Origin: Gallionellaceae bacterium
GTDB taxonomy: Bacteria > Pseudomonadota > Gammaproteobacteria > Burkholderiales > Gallionellaceae
Direction: 5' to 3'
DNA: 6,348 nt
Assembly: GCA_947445045.1 (NCBI GenBank)
Contig: CANFCA010000069.1
Span: forward strand, 1 to 6,348
Shown here: piece after piece, positions 1 to 6,348 of the stretch
How the letters are laid out: every line of letters starts with the position of its first letter
Position numbering within the stretch: the stretch's first letter is position 1
Made by a program: the position numbers and the translations under genes
Notes under the pieces: model-generated
What the model saw: only the letters and a program-made list of their open reading frames with translations
What the model was told of the DNA's origin: nothing
Databases searched by the model: none

Positions 1-263
1 CGATTCCCACTATCATTGTGACCATACGCACGATTAAGGATGGGAACGTGGCACAAATCACAATCCGAGACAATGGGCCCGGGGTCAGTGCCGAAGTTAC
101 CAAGCGACTGTTTGAGCCCTTCTTCACAACAAAAAATAAAGGTATCGGCATGGGGCTGTCCATCAGTCGCTCACTTATCGAAGCGAATGGTGGTCAGCTA
201 TGGATAGACCCACAGGAAACTCCTGGGGCAACTTTCCACCTTACTTTGCCGCTTGCAATATGA
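1..263 (+). CDS. Sensor histidine kinase, C-terminal ATPase fragment (5' end outside window)
   Basis: Only the last 86 codons of this gene are present, read in frame from base 3 to the TGA at 261-263. The fragment is the end of a GHKL (HATPase_c) domain. A G1 box DNGPG lies at fragment residues 23-27, followed by an F-box-like FEPFFTTK and a G2 box GIGMGLSISRSLIEANGG, ending in the usual GATFHLTLPLA beta-strand. In this family these boxes bind ATP for autophosphorylation of a histidine that lies upstream of the window. The sequence style (GMGLSI.RS.IE..GG) resembles FixL/DctB-like PAS kinases, but the sensor region is missing, so the stimulus cannot be named. The stop codon overlaps the start of the next gene in an ATGA arrangement, which makes that response regulator its probable partner. 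The GTG at 18 is internal to the domain and is not a credible start. Confidence 0.93.
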   Translation, partial: IPTIIVTIRTIKDGNVAQITIRDNGPGVSAEVTKRLFEPFFTTKNKGIGMGLSISRSLIEANGGQLWIDPQETPGATFHLTLPLAI

Positions 264-871
264 GTATCGTTAACCGAGTATTTGTGGTGGATGACGACGA
301 AGCGGTTCGAGACTCACTGACCATGCTGCTCGAAGCCTCTGGACACGTCGTGCAAGCATTTCCCGATGCCAAAAGTTTCCTTGATTATTGCTCTTCCAGT
401 ACGCTAGGGTGCATCATTCTTGATGTGGATATGCCTGACATGGATGGCCCCACCTTGCAAGAAGAACTAATCAGGCGAAATTTTCGATTACCCATCATTT
501 TCCTCTCCGGCAAAGCTTCGATACCAGTGACGGTACGCACCATCAAGGCGGGCGCAATGGATTTTCTTACTAAGCCGGTGGATGGTTTAGTATTACTTGA
601 GCATATACACAAAGCATTGAAGCAATGCTCAATCCTGCAAAAACATACTGAAGATTTGCATCATGCCAGCTCACGATTAGAAACGCTTACCAGTCGAGAA
701 CACGAAGTCATGGTACTGATTGTCGAGGGACTGACCAGCAAGGAAATTGCGCAACGACTCGCCATCAGCTATCGAACGGTAGAAATTCATCGTGCTCACG
801 TCATGCAAAAAACCAGCTCATCCAACCTGATGGATCTTGCACATTTAGCTGAATTCCTTAAAGTCATCTAA
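260..871 (+). CDS. FixJ-family response regulator (receiver plus LuxR-type HTH)
   Basis: A complete 203-residue two-domain transcriptional regulator. The N-terminal receiver (about residues 5-120) has the acidic cluster D11-D12-D13, the phospho-acceptor D55 in [10 protein letters not shown], the switch Ser83 in FLSG, F102 and K105 in the DFLTKP motif. After a linker, a LuxR/FixJ helix-turn-helix runs from about residue 142 ([22 protein letters not shown], then a recognition helix around [15 protein letters not shown]) to the C-terminus. All residues needed for phosphorylation are present. The start at 260 is chosen because its ATG overlaps the kinase TGA (ATGA) and places the first beta-strand (VFVVDDD) at the normal distance. 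An in-frame ATG at 200 would add 20 residues unlike any receiver and would overlap the kinase by 64 bases. No Shine-Dalgarno is obvious before 260, so translation is probably coupled to the kinase. Target genes are unknown. Confidence 0.95.
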   Translation: MSIVNRVFVVDDDEAVRDSLTMLLEASGHVVQAFPDAKSFLDYCSSSTLGCIILDVDMPDMDGPTLQEELIRRNFRLPIIFLSGKASIPVTVRTIKAGAMDFLTKPVDGLVLLEHIHKALKQCSILQKHTEDLHHASSRLETLTSREHEVMVLIVEGLTSKEIAQRLAISYRTVEIHRAHVMQKTSSSNLMDLAHLAEFLKVI

Positions 872-938
872 AGCAGGTGATGCCCCAGCATCCAATTTCG
901 CGTATATTCGCGGGTGGTCTTTACCTTACTCGGTCAGC
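872..938 (+). promoter_or_regulatory. Spacer upstream of uvrA with a candidate promoter and a short palindrome
   Basis: This 67-base spacer separates the response regulator stop from the uvrA start. It holds a -10-like TATATT at 903-908. The best hexamer 17 bases upstream is ATGCCC at 880-885, a poor -35. The -10-like box sits inside an imperfect inverted repeat CGCG-TATATT-CGCG at 899-912 (12 of 14 positions symmetric), which could be a protein-binding site. A 5-bp hairpin (GATGC at 879-883 with GCATC at 888-892) lies just upstream but has no T-run, so it is not a convincing terminator. No LexA-type CTGT-N8-ACAG box is present and no clear Shine-Dalgarno precedes the uvrA ATG. A start of uvrA transcription here is plausible; read-through from the two-component genes is equally possible. 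Confidence 0.35.
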
Positions 939-3755
939 ATGGAACAAATCAGAATTCGCGGTGCGCGCACCCACAATCTCAAGAACATTAACCTCGATTT
1001 ACCTCGCCATAAATTGGTGGTGATCACCGGCTTGTCGGGTTCGGGTAAGTCTTCACTTGCCTTTGACACCTTGTACGCCGAGGGTCAGCGTCGCTATGTG
1101 GAATCACTCTCCGCATATGCGCGGCAGTTTTTGCAGTTGATGGAAAAGCCCGATGTGGATTTGATCGAAGGCTTGTCGCCCGCGATTGCCATAGAGCAAA
1201 AAGCGACTTCGCACAATCCGCGTTCCACCGTTGGCACGGTTACCGAGATCCACGATTATTTGCGTTTGCTGTTTGCGCGTGCGGGCGATCCGTATTGTCC
1301 TGAGCACGATTTGGTGTTGCGTGCGCAGAGCGTGGGGCAGATGGTAGATCATGTATTAGCTCTACAGGAAGACACAAAAATCATGATCCTCTCGCCGCTG
1401 GTGATGGGGCGTAAAGGCGAACAATTAGATGTATTTGACGAGCTGCGCGCACAAGGCTTTACCCGTTTGCGCGTGGACGGCACGGTCTATGAAATGGACA
1501 ATTTGCCTACGTTACACAAGAACAAAAAGCATACTGTTGAAATTGTAGTTGATCGACTTAAAGTCAATGTGGAAGCCAAACAACGGCTAGCTGAATCTTT
1601 TGAGACTGCGTTACGTCATGCGGACGGACGCGCTATCGCGGTGGAAATGGATAGCGGTGAGGAGCATCTATTTTCGGCGAAATTTGCTTGCCCGATTTGC
1701 AGTTACTCATTGGCTGAACTAGAGCCGCGTTTGTTCTCTTTCAATAATCCGATGGGCGCATGTCCCAAGTGCGACGGTCTTGGCAACATCACTTTTTTTG
1801 ATCCCAAACGTGTCGTGGCTTTCCCTACCTTGTCGTTGAGCTCTGGCGCGATTAAAGGCTGGGATAGACGCAACCAGTTTTATCATCAATTGCTGTCTAG
1901 CCTCGCCAAGCACTATGACTTCGACTTGGAGCAATCTTTTGAAAGCCTGCCAGAAAAAATTCAACAGGCGGTGTTGTATGGCAGCGGAAAAGAAAATATT
2001 GCTTTTCAAAACTTGAACGAGCGCGGCAAGTCGGTGTTAAGTGAGCATCCATTCGAGGGCATCGTGCACAATCTTGAACGGCGCTACAAAGAAACTGATT
2101 CGCCCACGGTACGTGAAGAATTGTCCAAGTATCTTAATGGCTGCGTTTGCCCTGAATGCAAAGGCACGCGGCTGCGCATCGAAGCACGTCATGTGCGCGT
2201 CGCTGAAAAAAATATTTACGAAATTAGTGCAATGCCACTCAGACAAACGCTGACCTTTTTTAAGGGCATGCAATTGCAAGGCAACAAAGCTGCCATCGCG
2301 GAAAAGATCGTGCATGAGATCGCCAATCGCTTAACTTTTTTGAATAACGTGGGGCTGGATTATTTGTCATTGGAACGCTCCGCTGAAACTTTATCAGGTG
2401 GTGAATCCCAACGCATTCGACTTGCCTCTCAAATCGGTTCGGGTTTAACGGGTGTGATGTATGTGCTGGACGAACCTTCCATTGGTTTGCATCAACGCGA
2501 CAATGATCGTTTGTTGGACACGCTAAAAATGCTGCGCGACATGGGTAACAGCGTGATCGTCGTCGAGCATGATGAGGATGCCATTCGCCATGCTGACTAT
2601 GTGGTGGACATGGGACCGGGCGCTGGTGAACACGGCGGACATATTGTTGCGCAAGGTACGCCGCAAGAAATCTGCGATAGTAAGGAGTCGCTCACCGGTG
2701 ATTATCTGACTGGACGACGCAGCATTCCGATGCCGGACAAAATGCTGACACCCGATGCAGAACGTATGCTGACGATTACAGGAGCGTGTGGCAATAATTT
2801 GAAAGACATCACCCTCAATCTTCCGGTGGGATTATTGGTCTGCGTGACCGGTGTATCGGGTTCGGGTAAATCCACATTGATTAACGACACGCTCTACCCT
2901 GCCGTCTCGCAACATTTGTATCGAAGCAATACAGAAGCCGCAGCACATACAGAAATCACCGGACTAGAATTTTTCGATAAAGTGATTAACGTCGATCAGT
3001 CGCCAATTGGTCGCACGCCTCGCTCTAACCCTGCCACCTACACTGGCCTATTTACGCCGATACGCGAGCTGTTCTCGGGCGTACCTTCCGCGCGCGAACG
3101 CGGCTACGGGCCTGGGCGTTTTTCATTCAACGTGAAAGGGGGTCGTTGCGAATCCTGCCAAGGCGATGGTGTCATCAAAGTCGAGATGCACTTTTTGCCG
3201 GACGTGTACGTGCCGTGCGATGTGTGCCACGGTCATCGCTACAACCGCGAAACTTTGGAGATTCAATACAAAGGCAAAAATGTCCATCAGGTTTTAGCCA
3301 TGACGGTAGAACAAGCGCACGAATTTTTCAATGCCGTGCCGCTTATCGCACGCAAGCTGCAAACCTTGCTGGACGTGGGCTTAGGCTATATCACACTCGG
3401 ACAATCTGCCACTACGCTATCAGGTGGCGAAGCACAACGGGTGAAGCTGTCACTCGAATTATCCAAACGCGACACAGGACGCACTTTGTACATTCTGGAT
3501 GAACCCACCACAGGTTTACATTTCCATGACATCGCGCTACTGCTCAAAGTCATCCACAAACTACGCGATCAAGGCAATACGGTGGTAGTAATCGAGCACA
3601 ATCTCGACGTGATTAAGACGGCTGACTGGGTGATTGACTTAGGCCCAGAAGGTGGCGACGGCGGCGGTCGCATCATCGCGGAAGGCTCACCAAAAGACAT
3701 CGCCAAAAATAAGCACAGCGTGACGGGGAAGTATTTGCAGCAAGTGTTGAAATAA
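939..3755 (+). CDS. uvrA: UvrABC system protein A (excinuclease ABC subunit A)
   Basis: A complete 938-residue UvrA (E. coli has 940). In the cytoplasm the UvrA dimer finds bulky DNA lesions and loads UvrB for nucleotide excision repair. It carries two ABC ATPase modules. The first has Walker [10 protein letters not shown] (K37), signature LSGGE at 485-489 and Walker B YVLDEP (D511, E512). The second has Walker A GVSGSGKS (638-645, K644), signature LSGGE at 827-831 and Walker B YILDEP (D854, E855). The expected zinc ligands are all there: C251/C254/C275/C278 in the first insertion, and C737/C740/C760/C763 in the C-terminal DNA-contacting module. A further Cys cluster C402/C404/C407 lies in the CPECKGTRL segment. 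The start is set by the family N-terminus ([13 protein letters not shown]); its ribosome binding site is weak. It is followed after 16 bases by arfB on the same strand. No SOS operator was seen. Confidence 0.99.
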   Translation: MEQIRIRGARTHNLKNINLDLPRHKLVVITGLSGSGKSSLAFDTLYAEGQRRYVESLSAYARQFLQLMEKPDVDLIEGLSPAIAIEQKATSHNPRSTVGTVTEIHDYLRLLFARAGDPYCPEHDLVLRAQSVGQMVDHVLALQEDTKIMILSPLVMGRKGEQLDVFDELRAQGFTRLRVDGTVYEMDNLPTLHKNKKHTVEIVVDRLKVNVEAKQRLAESFETALRHADGRAIAVEMDSGEEHLFSAKFACPICSYSLAELEPRLFSFNNPMGACPKCDGLGNITFFDPKRVVAFPTLSLSSGAIKGWDRRNQFYHQLLSSLAKHYDFDLEQSFESLPEKIQQAVLYGSGKENIAFQNLNERGKSVLSEHPFEGIVHNLERRYKETDSPTVREELSKYLNGCVCPECKGTRLRIEARHVRVAEKNIYEISAMPLRQTLTFFKGMQLQGNKAAIAEKIVHEIANRLTFLNNVGLDYLSLERSAETLSGGESQRIRLASQIGSGLTGVMYVLDEPSIGLHQRDNDRLLDTLKMLRDMGNSVIVVEHDEDAIRHADYVVDMGPGAGEHGGHIVAQGTPQEICDSKESLTGDYLTGRRSIPMPDKMLTPDAERMLTITGACGNNLKDITLNLPVGLLVCVTGVSGSGKSTLINDTLYPAVSQHLYRSNTEAAAHTEITGLEFFDKVINVDQSPIGRTPRSNPATYTGLFTPIRELFSGVPSARERGYGPGRFSFNVKGGRCESCQGDGVIKVEMHFLPDVYVPCDVCHGHRYNRETLEIQYKGKNVHQVLAMTVEQAHEFFNAVPLIARKLQTLLDVGLGYITLGQSATTLSGGEAQRVKLSLELSKRDTGRTLYILDEPTTGLHFHDIALLLKVIHKLRDQGNTVVVIEHNLDVIKTADWVIDLGPEGGDGGGRIIAEGSPKDIAKNKHSVTGKYLQQVLK

Positions 3756-3771
3756 CAACTGCATAATTTTC

Positions 3772-4185
3772 ATGCTGGAAATAAATGCTCACCTTGCGAT
3801 ACGCGACAACGAGATCGAGTTGAATGCCATTCGTGCGCAAGGTGCGGGTGGACAAAACGTCAACAAAGTTTCCACTGCCATTCACCTGCGCTTCGACATC
3901 AAAGCATCGTCACTACCAGCGGACTACAAAGAAGAACTCAGGCAGTTGGCGGATAGGCGCATTTCCAGTGACGGTGTGATTGTCATCAAAGCACAGCGCT
4001 ATCGTAGTCAAGATAAAAACCGCGAAGATGCGCTTGCTCGCCTCGCTACCTTGATAAACAGTGTGTGCTTCTCCCACAAGAAACGGCTCGCAACAAAGCC
4101 AACCCGAACCGCAAAGAAAAAACGCTTAGAAGGAAAAACAAAACGCGGTGCGTTGAAAGTATTACGCGGCAAGATTGAAGATTAA
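3772..4185 (+). CDS. arfB: Alternative ribosome-rescue factor B (GGQ peptidyl-tRNA hydrolase, YaeJ family)
   Basis: A 137-residue protein matching ArfB (YaeJ) throughout; the E. coli protein is 140 residues. The N-terminal domain is a class-I release-factor catalytic fold with the motif RAQGAGGQNVNKVSTAIHLRFDI; the catalytic GGQ is at residues 26-28. From about residue 105 the chain becomes a strongly basic tail (KKRLATKPTRTAKKKRLEGKTKR). In characterised ArfB proteins this tail enters the empty mRNA channel of a ribosome stalled without a stop codon, so that GGQ can hydrolyse the peptidyl-tRNA. The absence of a codon-recognition domain separates it from RF1/RF2. It starts 16 bases after uvrA with no good Shine-Dalgarno, suggesting co-transcription and perhaps coupled translation. 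The last eight codons, including the stop, lie within a terminator-like hairpin. The start fits the family N-terminus (short strand, then the domain). Confidence 0.96.
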   Translation: MLEINAHLAIRDNEIELNAIRAQGAGGQNVNKVSTAIHLRFDIKASSLPADYKEELRQLADRRISSDGVIVIKAQRYRSQDKNREDALARLATLINSVCFSHKKRLATKPTRTAKKKRLEGKTKRGALKVLRGKIED

Positions 4186-4210
4186 CCTCCTGCCGCGTAT
4201 GCATTATTTT
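4163..4210 (+). terminator. Probable intrinsic terminator of the uvrA-arfB transcript, overlapping the arfB end
   Basis: A perfect 9-bp GC-rich stem pairs TACGCGGCA (4163-4171) with TGCCGCGTA (4191-4199) around a 19-base loop, followed by a T-rich stretch (TGCATTATTTT, 4200-4210). The 5' arm lies in arfB codons 131-134 and the stop codon (4183-4185) lies in the loop. It is the only candidate terminator between arfB and the convergent cysK. The long loop and interrupted T-run make it weaker than a textbook terminator. Read from the - strand the stem is the same but the downstream run (AATACTTTC) is poorer, so use as a cysK terminator is uncertain. Confidence 0.6.
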
Positions 4211-5185
4211 CTAAGCAGCTATGCCCTTGTCGTCAAACATGCCGTCAAACAATATCGAAGTGAGATAACGCTCTCCTGAATCAGGCAGAATCACCACAAT
4301 AGTTTTGCCTGCATTTTCCGGACGCTTGGCTAATCGCACCGCCACCGCAGTTGCCGCGCCACAAGAAATTCCAGACAGGATGCCTTCTTCGCTTGCCAGC
4401 CTACGTGCAAACAGAACCGCTTCCTCATTGGTGACCTGCTCGATGTCATCAACCATTGACATATCTAAAGTATCGGGAACGAAACCCGCGCCTATACCTT
4501 GAATTTTATGCGGTGAGGGTTGCAACGGCAAGCCAGCACGCTGTTGCGACAGTACGGGGCTTGCAGAGGGTTCAACCGCAACCGAAGTGATTGCTTTGCC
4601 TTGGGTGTTTTTGATGTAACGCGAGATACCTGTAATCGTCCCCCCCGTCCCCACGCCCGAAATCAGAATATCAATTTTGCCATCCGTGTCGTTCCAAATT
4701 TCTGGGCCCGTGGTTGCTTCGTGTATCGCCGGATTGGCGGGATTTTTAAATTGTTGCAACAAAACATAAGATGGATCTGTTGCAGCAATTTCTTCTGCCT
4801 TGGCAATCGCACCACTCATCCCTTTAGCACCTTCGGTAAGCACCAACTTCGCGCCATACGCAAGCATCAGCTTGCGCCGCTCGATACTCATGGTTTCAGG
4901 CATGGTGAGTGTCAGTGGAATACCGCGTGCAGCAGCAACGAATGCGAGCGCGATGCCTGTGTTACCACTGGTCGGCTCAACAAGCTGTTTGCCCGCTCCA
5001 AGTAAGCCGCGCTTTTCAGCATCTGCAATCATCGCCGCGCCGATGCGACACTTCACCGAGTAAGCTGGATTGCGCCCTTCAATTTTTGCCAAGATAGTGG
5101 CAGGTGCGCCACCACTAATACGATTGAGTCGCACCATAGGTGTGTTGCCTATTGATAAAGAGTTATCTTCAAACCAGTGTGCCAT
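4211..5185 (-). CDS. cysK: Cysteine synthase A (O-acetylserine sulfhydrylase)
   Basis: A complete 324-residue PLP enzyme (Salmonella CysK is 323 with Met) that makes L-cysteine from O-acetylserine and sulfide in the cytoplasm. The Schiff-base lysine is K45 in [11 protein letters not shown]. The substrate loop TSGNTG is at 72-77, the phosphate-binding GVGTGGT at 177-183, and S274 in GISCGAA aligns by position with the serine that contacts the PLP pyridine nitrogen. [11 protein letters not shown] and [12 protein letters not shown] are further family blocks. The start at 5185 ([16 protein letters not shown]) is preferred over an in-frame ATG at 5218 because AAGGGAG lies 7 bases before it and the protein then begins as CysK does. 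The type-A assignment rests on overall similarity and length; CysM-type enzymes differ in these loops. It converges on arfB with 25 bases between stops and lies downstream of the rplQ terminator, so it is probably transcribed separately. Confidence 0.97.
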   Translation of the reverse strand: MAHWFEDNSLSIGNTPMVRLNRISGGAPATILAKIEGRNPAYSVKCRIGAAMIADAEKRGLLGAGKQLVEPTSGNTGIALAFVAAARGIPLTLTMPETMSIERRKLMLAYGAKLVLTEGAKGMSGAIAKAEEIAATDPSYVLLQQFKNPANPAIHEATTGPEIWNDTDGKIDILISGVGTGGTITGISRYIKNTQGKAITSVAVEPSASPVLSQQRAGLPLQPSPHKIQGIGAGFVPDTLDMSMVDDIEQVTNEEAVLFARRLASEEGILSGISCGAATAVAVRLAKRPENAGKTIVVILPDSGERYLTSILFDGMFDDKGIAA

Positions 5186-5192
5186 GATTTTT

Positions 5193-5199
5193 CTCCCTT
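5193..5199 (-). promoter_or_regulatory. Ribosome binding site of cysK
   Basis: On the - strand AAGGGAG lies 7 bases before the ATG at 5185-5183. This is a good Shine-Dalgarno match with normal spacing. It decides the start in favour of 5185 over the in-frame upstream ATG at 5218-5216. Confidence 0.85.
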
Positions 5200-5216
5200 G
5201 TCGTTTATGTGCCAAC

Positions 5217-5222
5217 ATTTTA
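5217..5222 (-). promoter_or_regulatory. Candidate -10 element for cysK
   Basis: On the - strand TAAAAT (5222 to 5217) matches the sigma-70 -10 consensus TATAAT at five of six positions. It would place a transcript start near 5210, giving a leader of about 25 bases to the cysK ATG. A -35 element 17 bases upstream would fall in the right side of the rplQ terminator hairpin, where only poor matches exist. The call is therefore tentative, and an activator-dependent promoter is possible. Confidence 0.3.
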
Positions 5223-5229
5223 GCCGCTT

Positions 5230-5269
5230 ACAAATGAAAAAACCGGATAAATCCGGTTTTTTCATTTGT
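5230..5269 (-). terminator. Intrinsic terminator at the end of the alpha operon (after rplQ)
   Basis: A perfect inverted repeat of 19 bases per arm (5230-5248 and 5251-5269) with two central bases. The core is AACCGGAT/ATCCGGTT, flanked by A6 on one side and T6 on the other. On the - strand it lies 13 bases after the rplQ stop and reads as a CCGGAT stem followed by a run of six Ts, a textbook Rho-independent terminator. The A/T symmetry would let it work in both directions, although no + strand gene ends here. Confidence 0.93.
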
Positions 5270-5282
5270 GCTTATTGTTTAA

Positions 5283-5669
5283 TTACTCAGCATCAACTGC
5301 AATGGCATCAGCTGGGCGATCCATAAGCTCAATCAGAGCCATTGGAGCGTTGTCGCCTTGACGGAAACCGAATTTCAGAACGCGTAAATAGCCGCCATTA
5401 CGTGCTGCATAACGTGGGCCAAGTTCGTCAAACAACTTAGTCACCATTTCACGATCACGCAAACGCGCAAACGCTAAACGGCGATTTGCCAAGCTGGGCG
5501 ATTTGCCCAATGTCAAAATTGGCTCTGCAACGCGGCGCAATTCTTTAGCTTTAGGCAATGTAGTTTTAATCACTTCATGGCGCAACAACGACACAGTCAT
5601 GTTGCGGAACATCGCTAAACGGTGACTGCTAGTACGATTGAGTTTTCTTAAACCTGAACGATGACGCAT
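5283..5669 (-). CDS. rplQ: 50S ribosomal protein L17
   Basis: A complete 128-residue bacterial L17 (E. coli 127), a protein of the large ribosomal subunit. The family N-terminus MRHR followed by [16 protein letters not shown] is evident. The blocks [49 protein letters not shown] and [11 protein letters not shown] follow in the normal order. A short acidic tail (ADAIAVDAE) extends beyond the conserved core. The start at 5669 has a strong Shine-Dalgarno AGGAAGG 6 bases upstream. It follows rpoA with a 36-base gap and no terminator between them, and a strong hairpin terminator follows its stop. This is the standard end of the rpsM-rpsK-rpsD-rpoA-rplQ alpha operon. It is expected to be regulated with that operon, whose control region is outside the window. 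Confidence 0.99.
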   Translation of the reverse strand: MRHRSGLRKLNRTSSHRLAMFRNMTVSLLRHEVIKTTLPKAKELRRVAEPILTLGKSPSLANRRLAFARLRDREMVTKLFDELGPRYAARNGGYLRVLKFGFRQGDNAPMALIELMDRPADAIAVDAE

Positions 5670-5675
5670 GGTGTA

Positions 5676-5682
5676 CCTTCCT
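5676..5682 (-). promoter_or_regulatory. Ribosome binding site of rplQ
   Basis: AGGAAGG on the - strand ends 6 bases before the rplQ ATG. It lies in the 36-base rpoA-rplQ gap and gives rplQ independent initiation in addition to any coupling with rpoA. Confidence 0.85.
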
Positions 5683-5705
5683 GACTTCTATAAGTTGCTA
5701 ATCGC

Positions 5706-6348
5706 TTAAACCGCAGCGACTGGCCAATTTTCCAGCTTCATACCCAGCGATAAATTATGCTCGGCAAGAACCTGTTTGATTTCGTTAAGCGATTTGCGAC
5801 CCAAGTTTGGAGTCCGCAACAAATCATTTTCAGTGTATTGAATCAAGTCGCCAATGTAATGGATACTTTGCGCTTTGAGGCAATTTGAAGAACGTGGAGT
5901 CAATTCCAGATCATCTACTGGACGCAATAAAATTGGATCAACTTTAGGCGTTTGTACCTTTTCAACGACTGGCTCAGTACCTTCAAGTGCGGCAAATACA
6001 GAGAACTGCTCTACCAAGATGCGAGCGGCATTACGAATCGCCTCTTCAGGATCGATTGCGCCATTGGTTTCGATATGAATAACTAATTTATCCAAATCAG
6101 TACGCTGCTCAACACGTGCGCTTTCCACCGCGTAGCTTACACGACTAACTGGGCTGAATGATGCGTCCAAAGCAATGTGACCCACTGCGCGTGATTCATT
6201 CGGAGCGAGACGCGAAATCGCAGATACATAGCCACGGCCTTGCTCGACCTTAATCTGCATGTCCAACTTGCCACCGGCAGTCAAATGTGCGATTACGTGA
6301 TCTGGATTAACCACTTCAACGTCAGCGTTGCCGCTAATGTCAGCAGCA
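5706..6348 (-). CDS. rpoA: RNA polymerase alpha subunit, C-terminal part (5' end outside window)
   Basis: The last 213 codons of RpoA; by comparison with E. coli about 113 N-terminal residues lie beyond the window edge. Alpha dimerises to start core polymerase assembly, and its C-terminal domain binds UP elements and activators. The fragment opens at [22 protein letters not shown], continues through the end of the N-terminal domain ([28 protein letters not shown]), then a variable linker, then the alpha-CTD. Key alpha-CTD positions are kept: DDLEL (E. coli D258-L262), the DNA-contacting Arg (R265 equivalent, fragment residue 152) in RSSNCLKA, and [11 protein letters not shown] (G296/K298/S299 region). 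It ends in LENWPVAAV, slightly shorter than the E. coli tail. The GTG at 6314 is an internal valine codon, not a start. rplQ follows after 36 bases. Confidence 0.98.
   Translation of the reverse strand, partial: AADISGNADVEVVNPDHVIAHLTAGGKLDMQIKVEQGRGYVSAISRLAPNESRAVGHIALDASFSPVSRVSYAVESARVEQRTDLDKLVIHIETNGAIDPEEAIRNAARILVEQFSVFAALEGTEPVVEKVQTPKVDPILLRPVDDLELTPRSSNCLKAQSIHYIGDLIQYTENDLLRTPNLGRKSLNEIKQVLAEHNLSLGMKLENWPVAAV

Noticed and set aside
200..259. Upstream ATG extending the response regulator by 20 residues
   Set aside because: The extension overlaps the kinase end in another frame, does not resemble a receiver N-terminus, and the ATG at 260 gives the usual ATGA coupling and family-like start.
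876..893. Small hairpin GATGC-CCCA-GCATC after the response regulator, as a possible terminator
   Set aside because: The stem is only 5 bp and is followed by AATTTCG rather than a T-run; too weak to call.
872..938. SOS (LexA) box upstream of uvrA
   Set aside because: I looked for CTGT-N8-ACAG or a near match and found none in the spacer.
3146..3502. A 118-codon + strand frame inside uvrA, and several antisense frames across uvrA
   Set aside because: uvrA is intact with all catalytic motifs over this stretch; these frames have no domain pattern and no plausible ribosome binding site.
4184..4192. ACCTCCT just after the arfB stop, resembling the anti-Shine-Dalgarno end of 16S rRNA
   Set aside because: Seven bases in a hairpin loop can arise by chance, and nothing else in the window suggests a regulatory pairing partner.
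4520..5005. A 161-codon open frame on the + strand opposite cysK
   Set aside because: It lies wholly antisense to a strongly conserved cysK, shows no recognisable domain, and is rich in Arg, Cys and Asn as expected from a shadow frame.
5186..5218. Upstream in-frame ATG that would lengthen CysK to 335 residues
   Set aside because: The added [11 protein letters not shown] segment is unlike CysK and spans the strong AAGGGAG site that serves the ATG at 5185.
1..6348. A previously undescribed gene system, mobile element, CRISPR array or tRNA
   Set aside because: Every stretch over 70 bases is covered by a recognisable conserved gene, all intact except the two cut by the window edges. There are no direct repeat arrays, transposase genes or tRNA-like folds.

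Overview
The window looks like ordinary chromosomal DNA from a proteobacterium, most likely a betaproteobacterium. This rests on four things: the end of the alpha operon (rpoA then rplQ), a FixL/FixJ-type two-component pair, a UvrA of almost exactly E. coli length, and close CysK and L17 matches to the beta/gamma-proteobacterial pattern. Base composition is near half G+C throughout, with no visible break suggesting recent transfer. The genus cannot be fixed from this sequence alone.

The left half is read on the + strand. It begins with the last 86 codons of a sensor histidine kinase (1-263), whose stop overlaps the start of a complete FixJ-family response regulator (260-871). After a 67-base spacer comes full-length uvrA (939-3755), the damage-recognition ATPase of nucleotide excision repair. 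Sixteen bases later is arfB (3772-4185), a small GGQ peptidyl-tRNA hydrolase that rescues stalled ribosomes. A hairpin followed by a T-rich stretch spans the arfB stop codon and probably ends this transcript.

The right half is read on the - strand. From right to left it holds the C-terminal two thirds of rpoA (RNA polymerase alpha), rplQ (ribosomal protein L17), a perfect 19-bp terminator hairpin, and cysK (cysteine synthase A). cysK converges on arfB with only 25 bases between their stop codons.

Functionally the window joins an environmental signalling pair, DNA repair, ribosome rescue, core transcription/translation and cysteine synthesis. The rpoA-rplQ pair is a classic operon end and the kinase-regulator pair is a translationally coupled unit; the other adjacencies may only reflect neighbourhood. 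I found no mobile element, CRISPR array, tRNA, rRNA or novel gene system. The points worth a second look are small regulatory details: a palindrome over a candidate uvrA -10 box, a terminator hairpin embedded in the arfB coding end, and a very compact cysK leader next to a long perfect hairpin.
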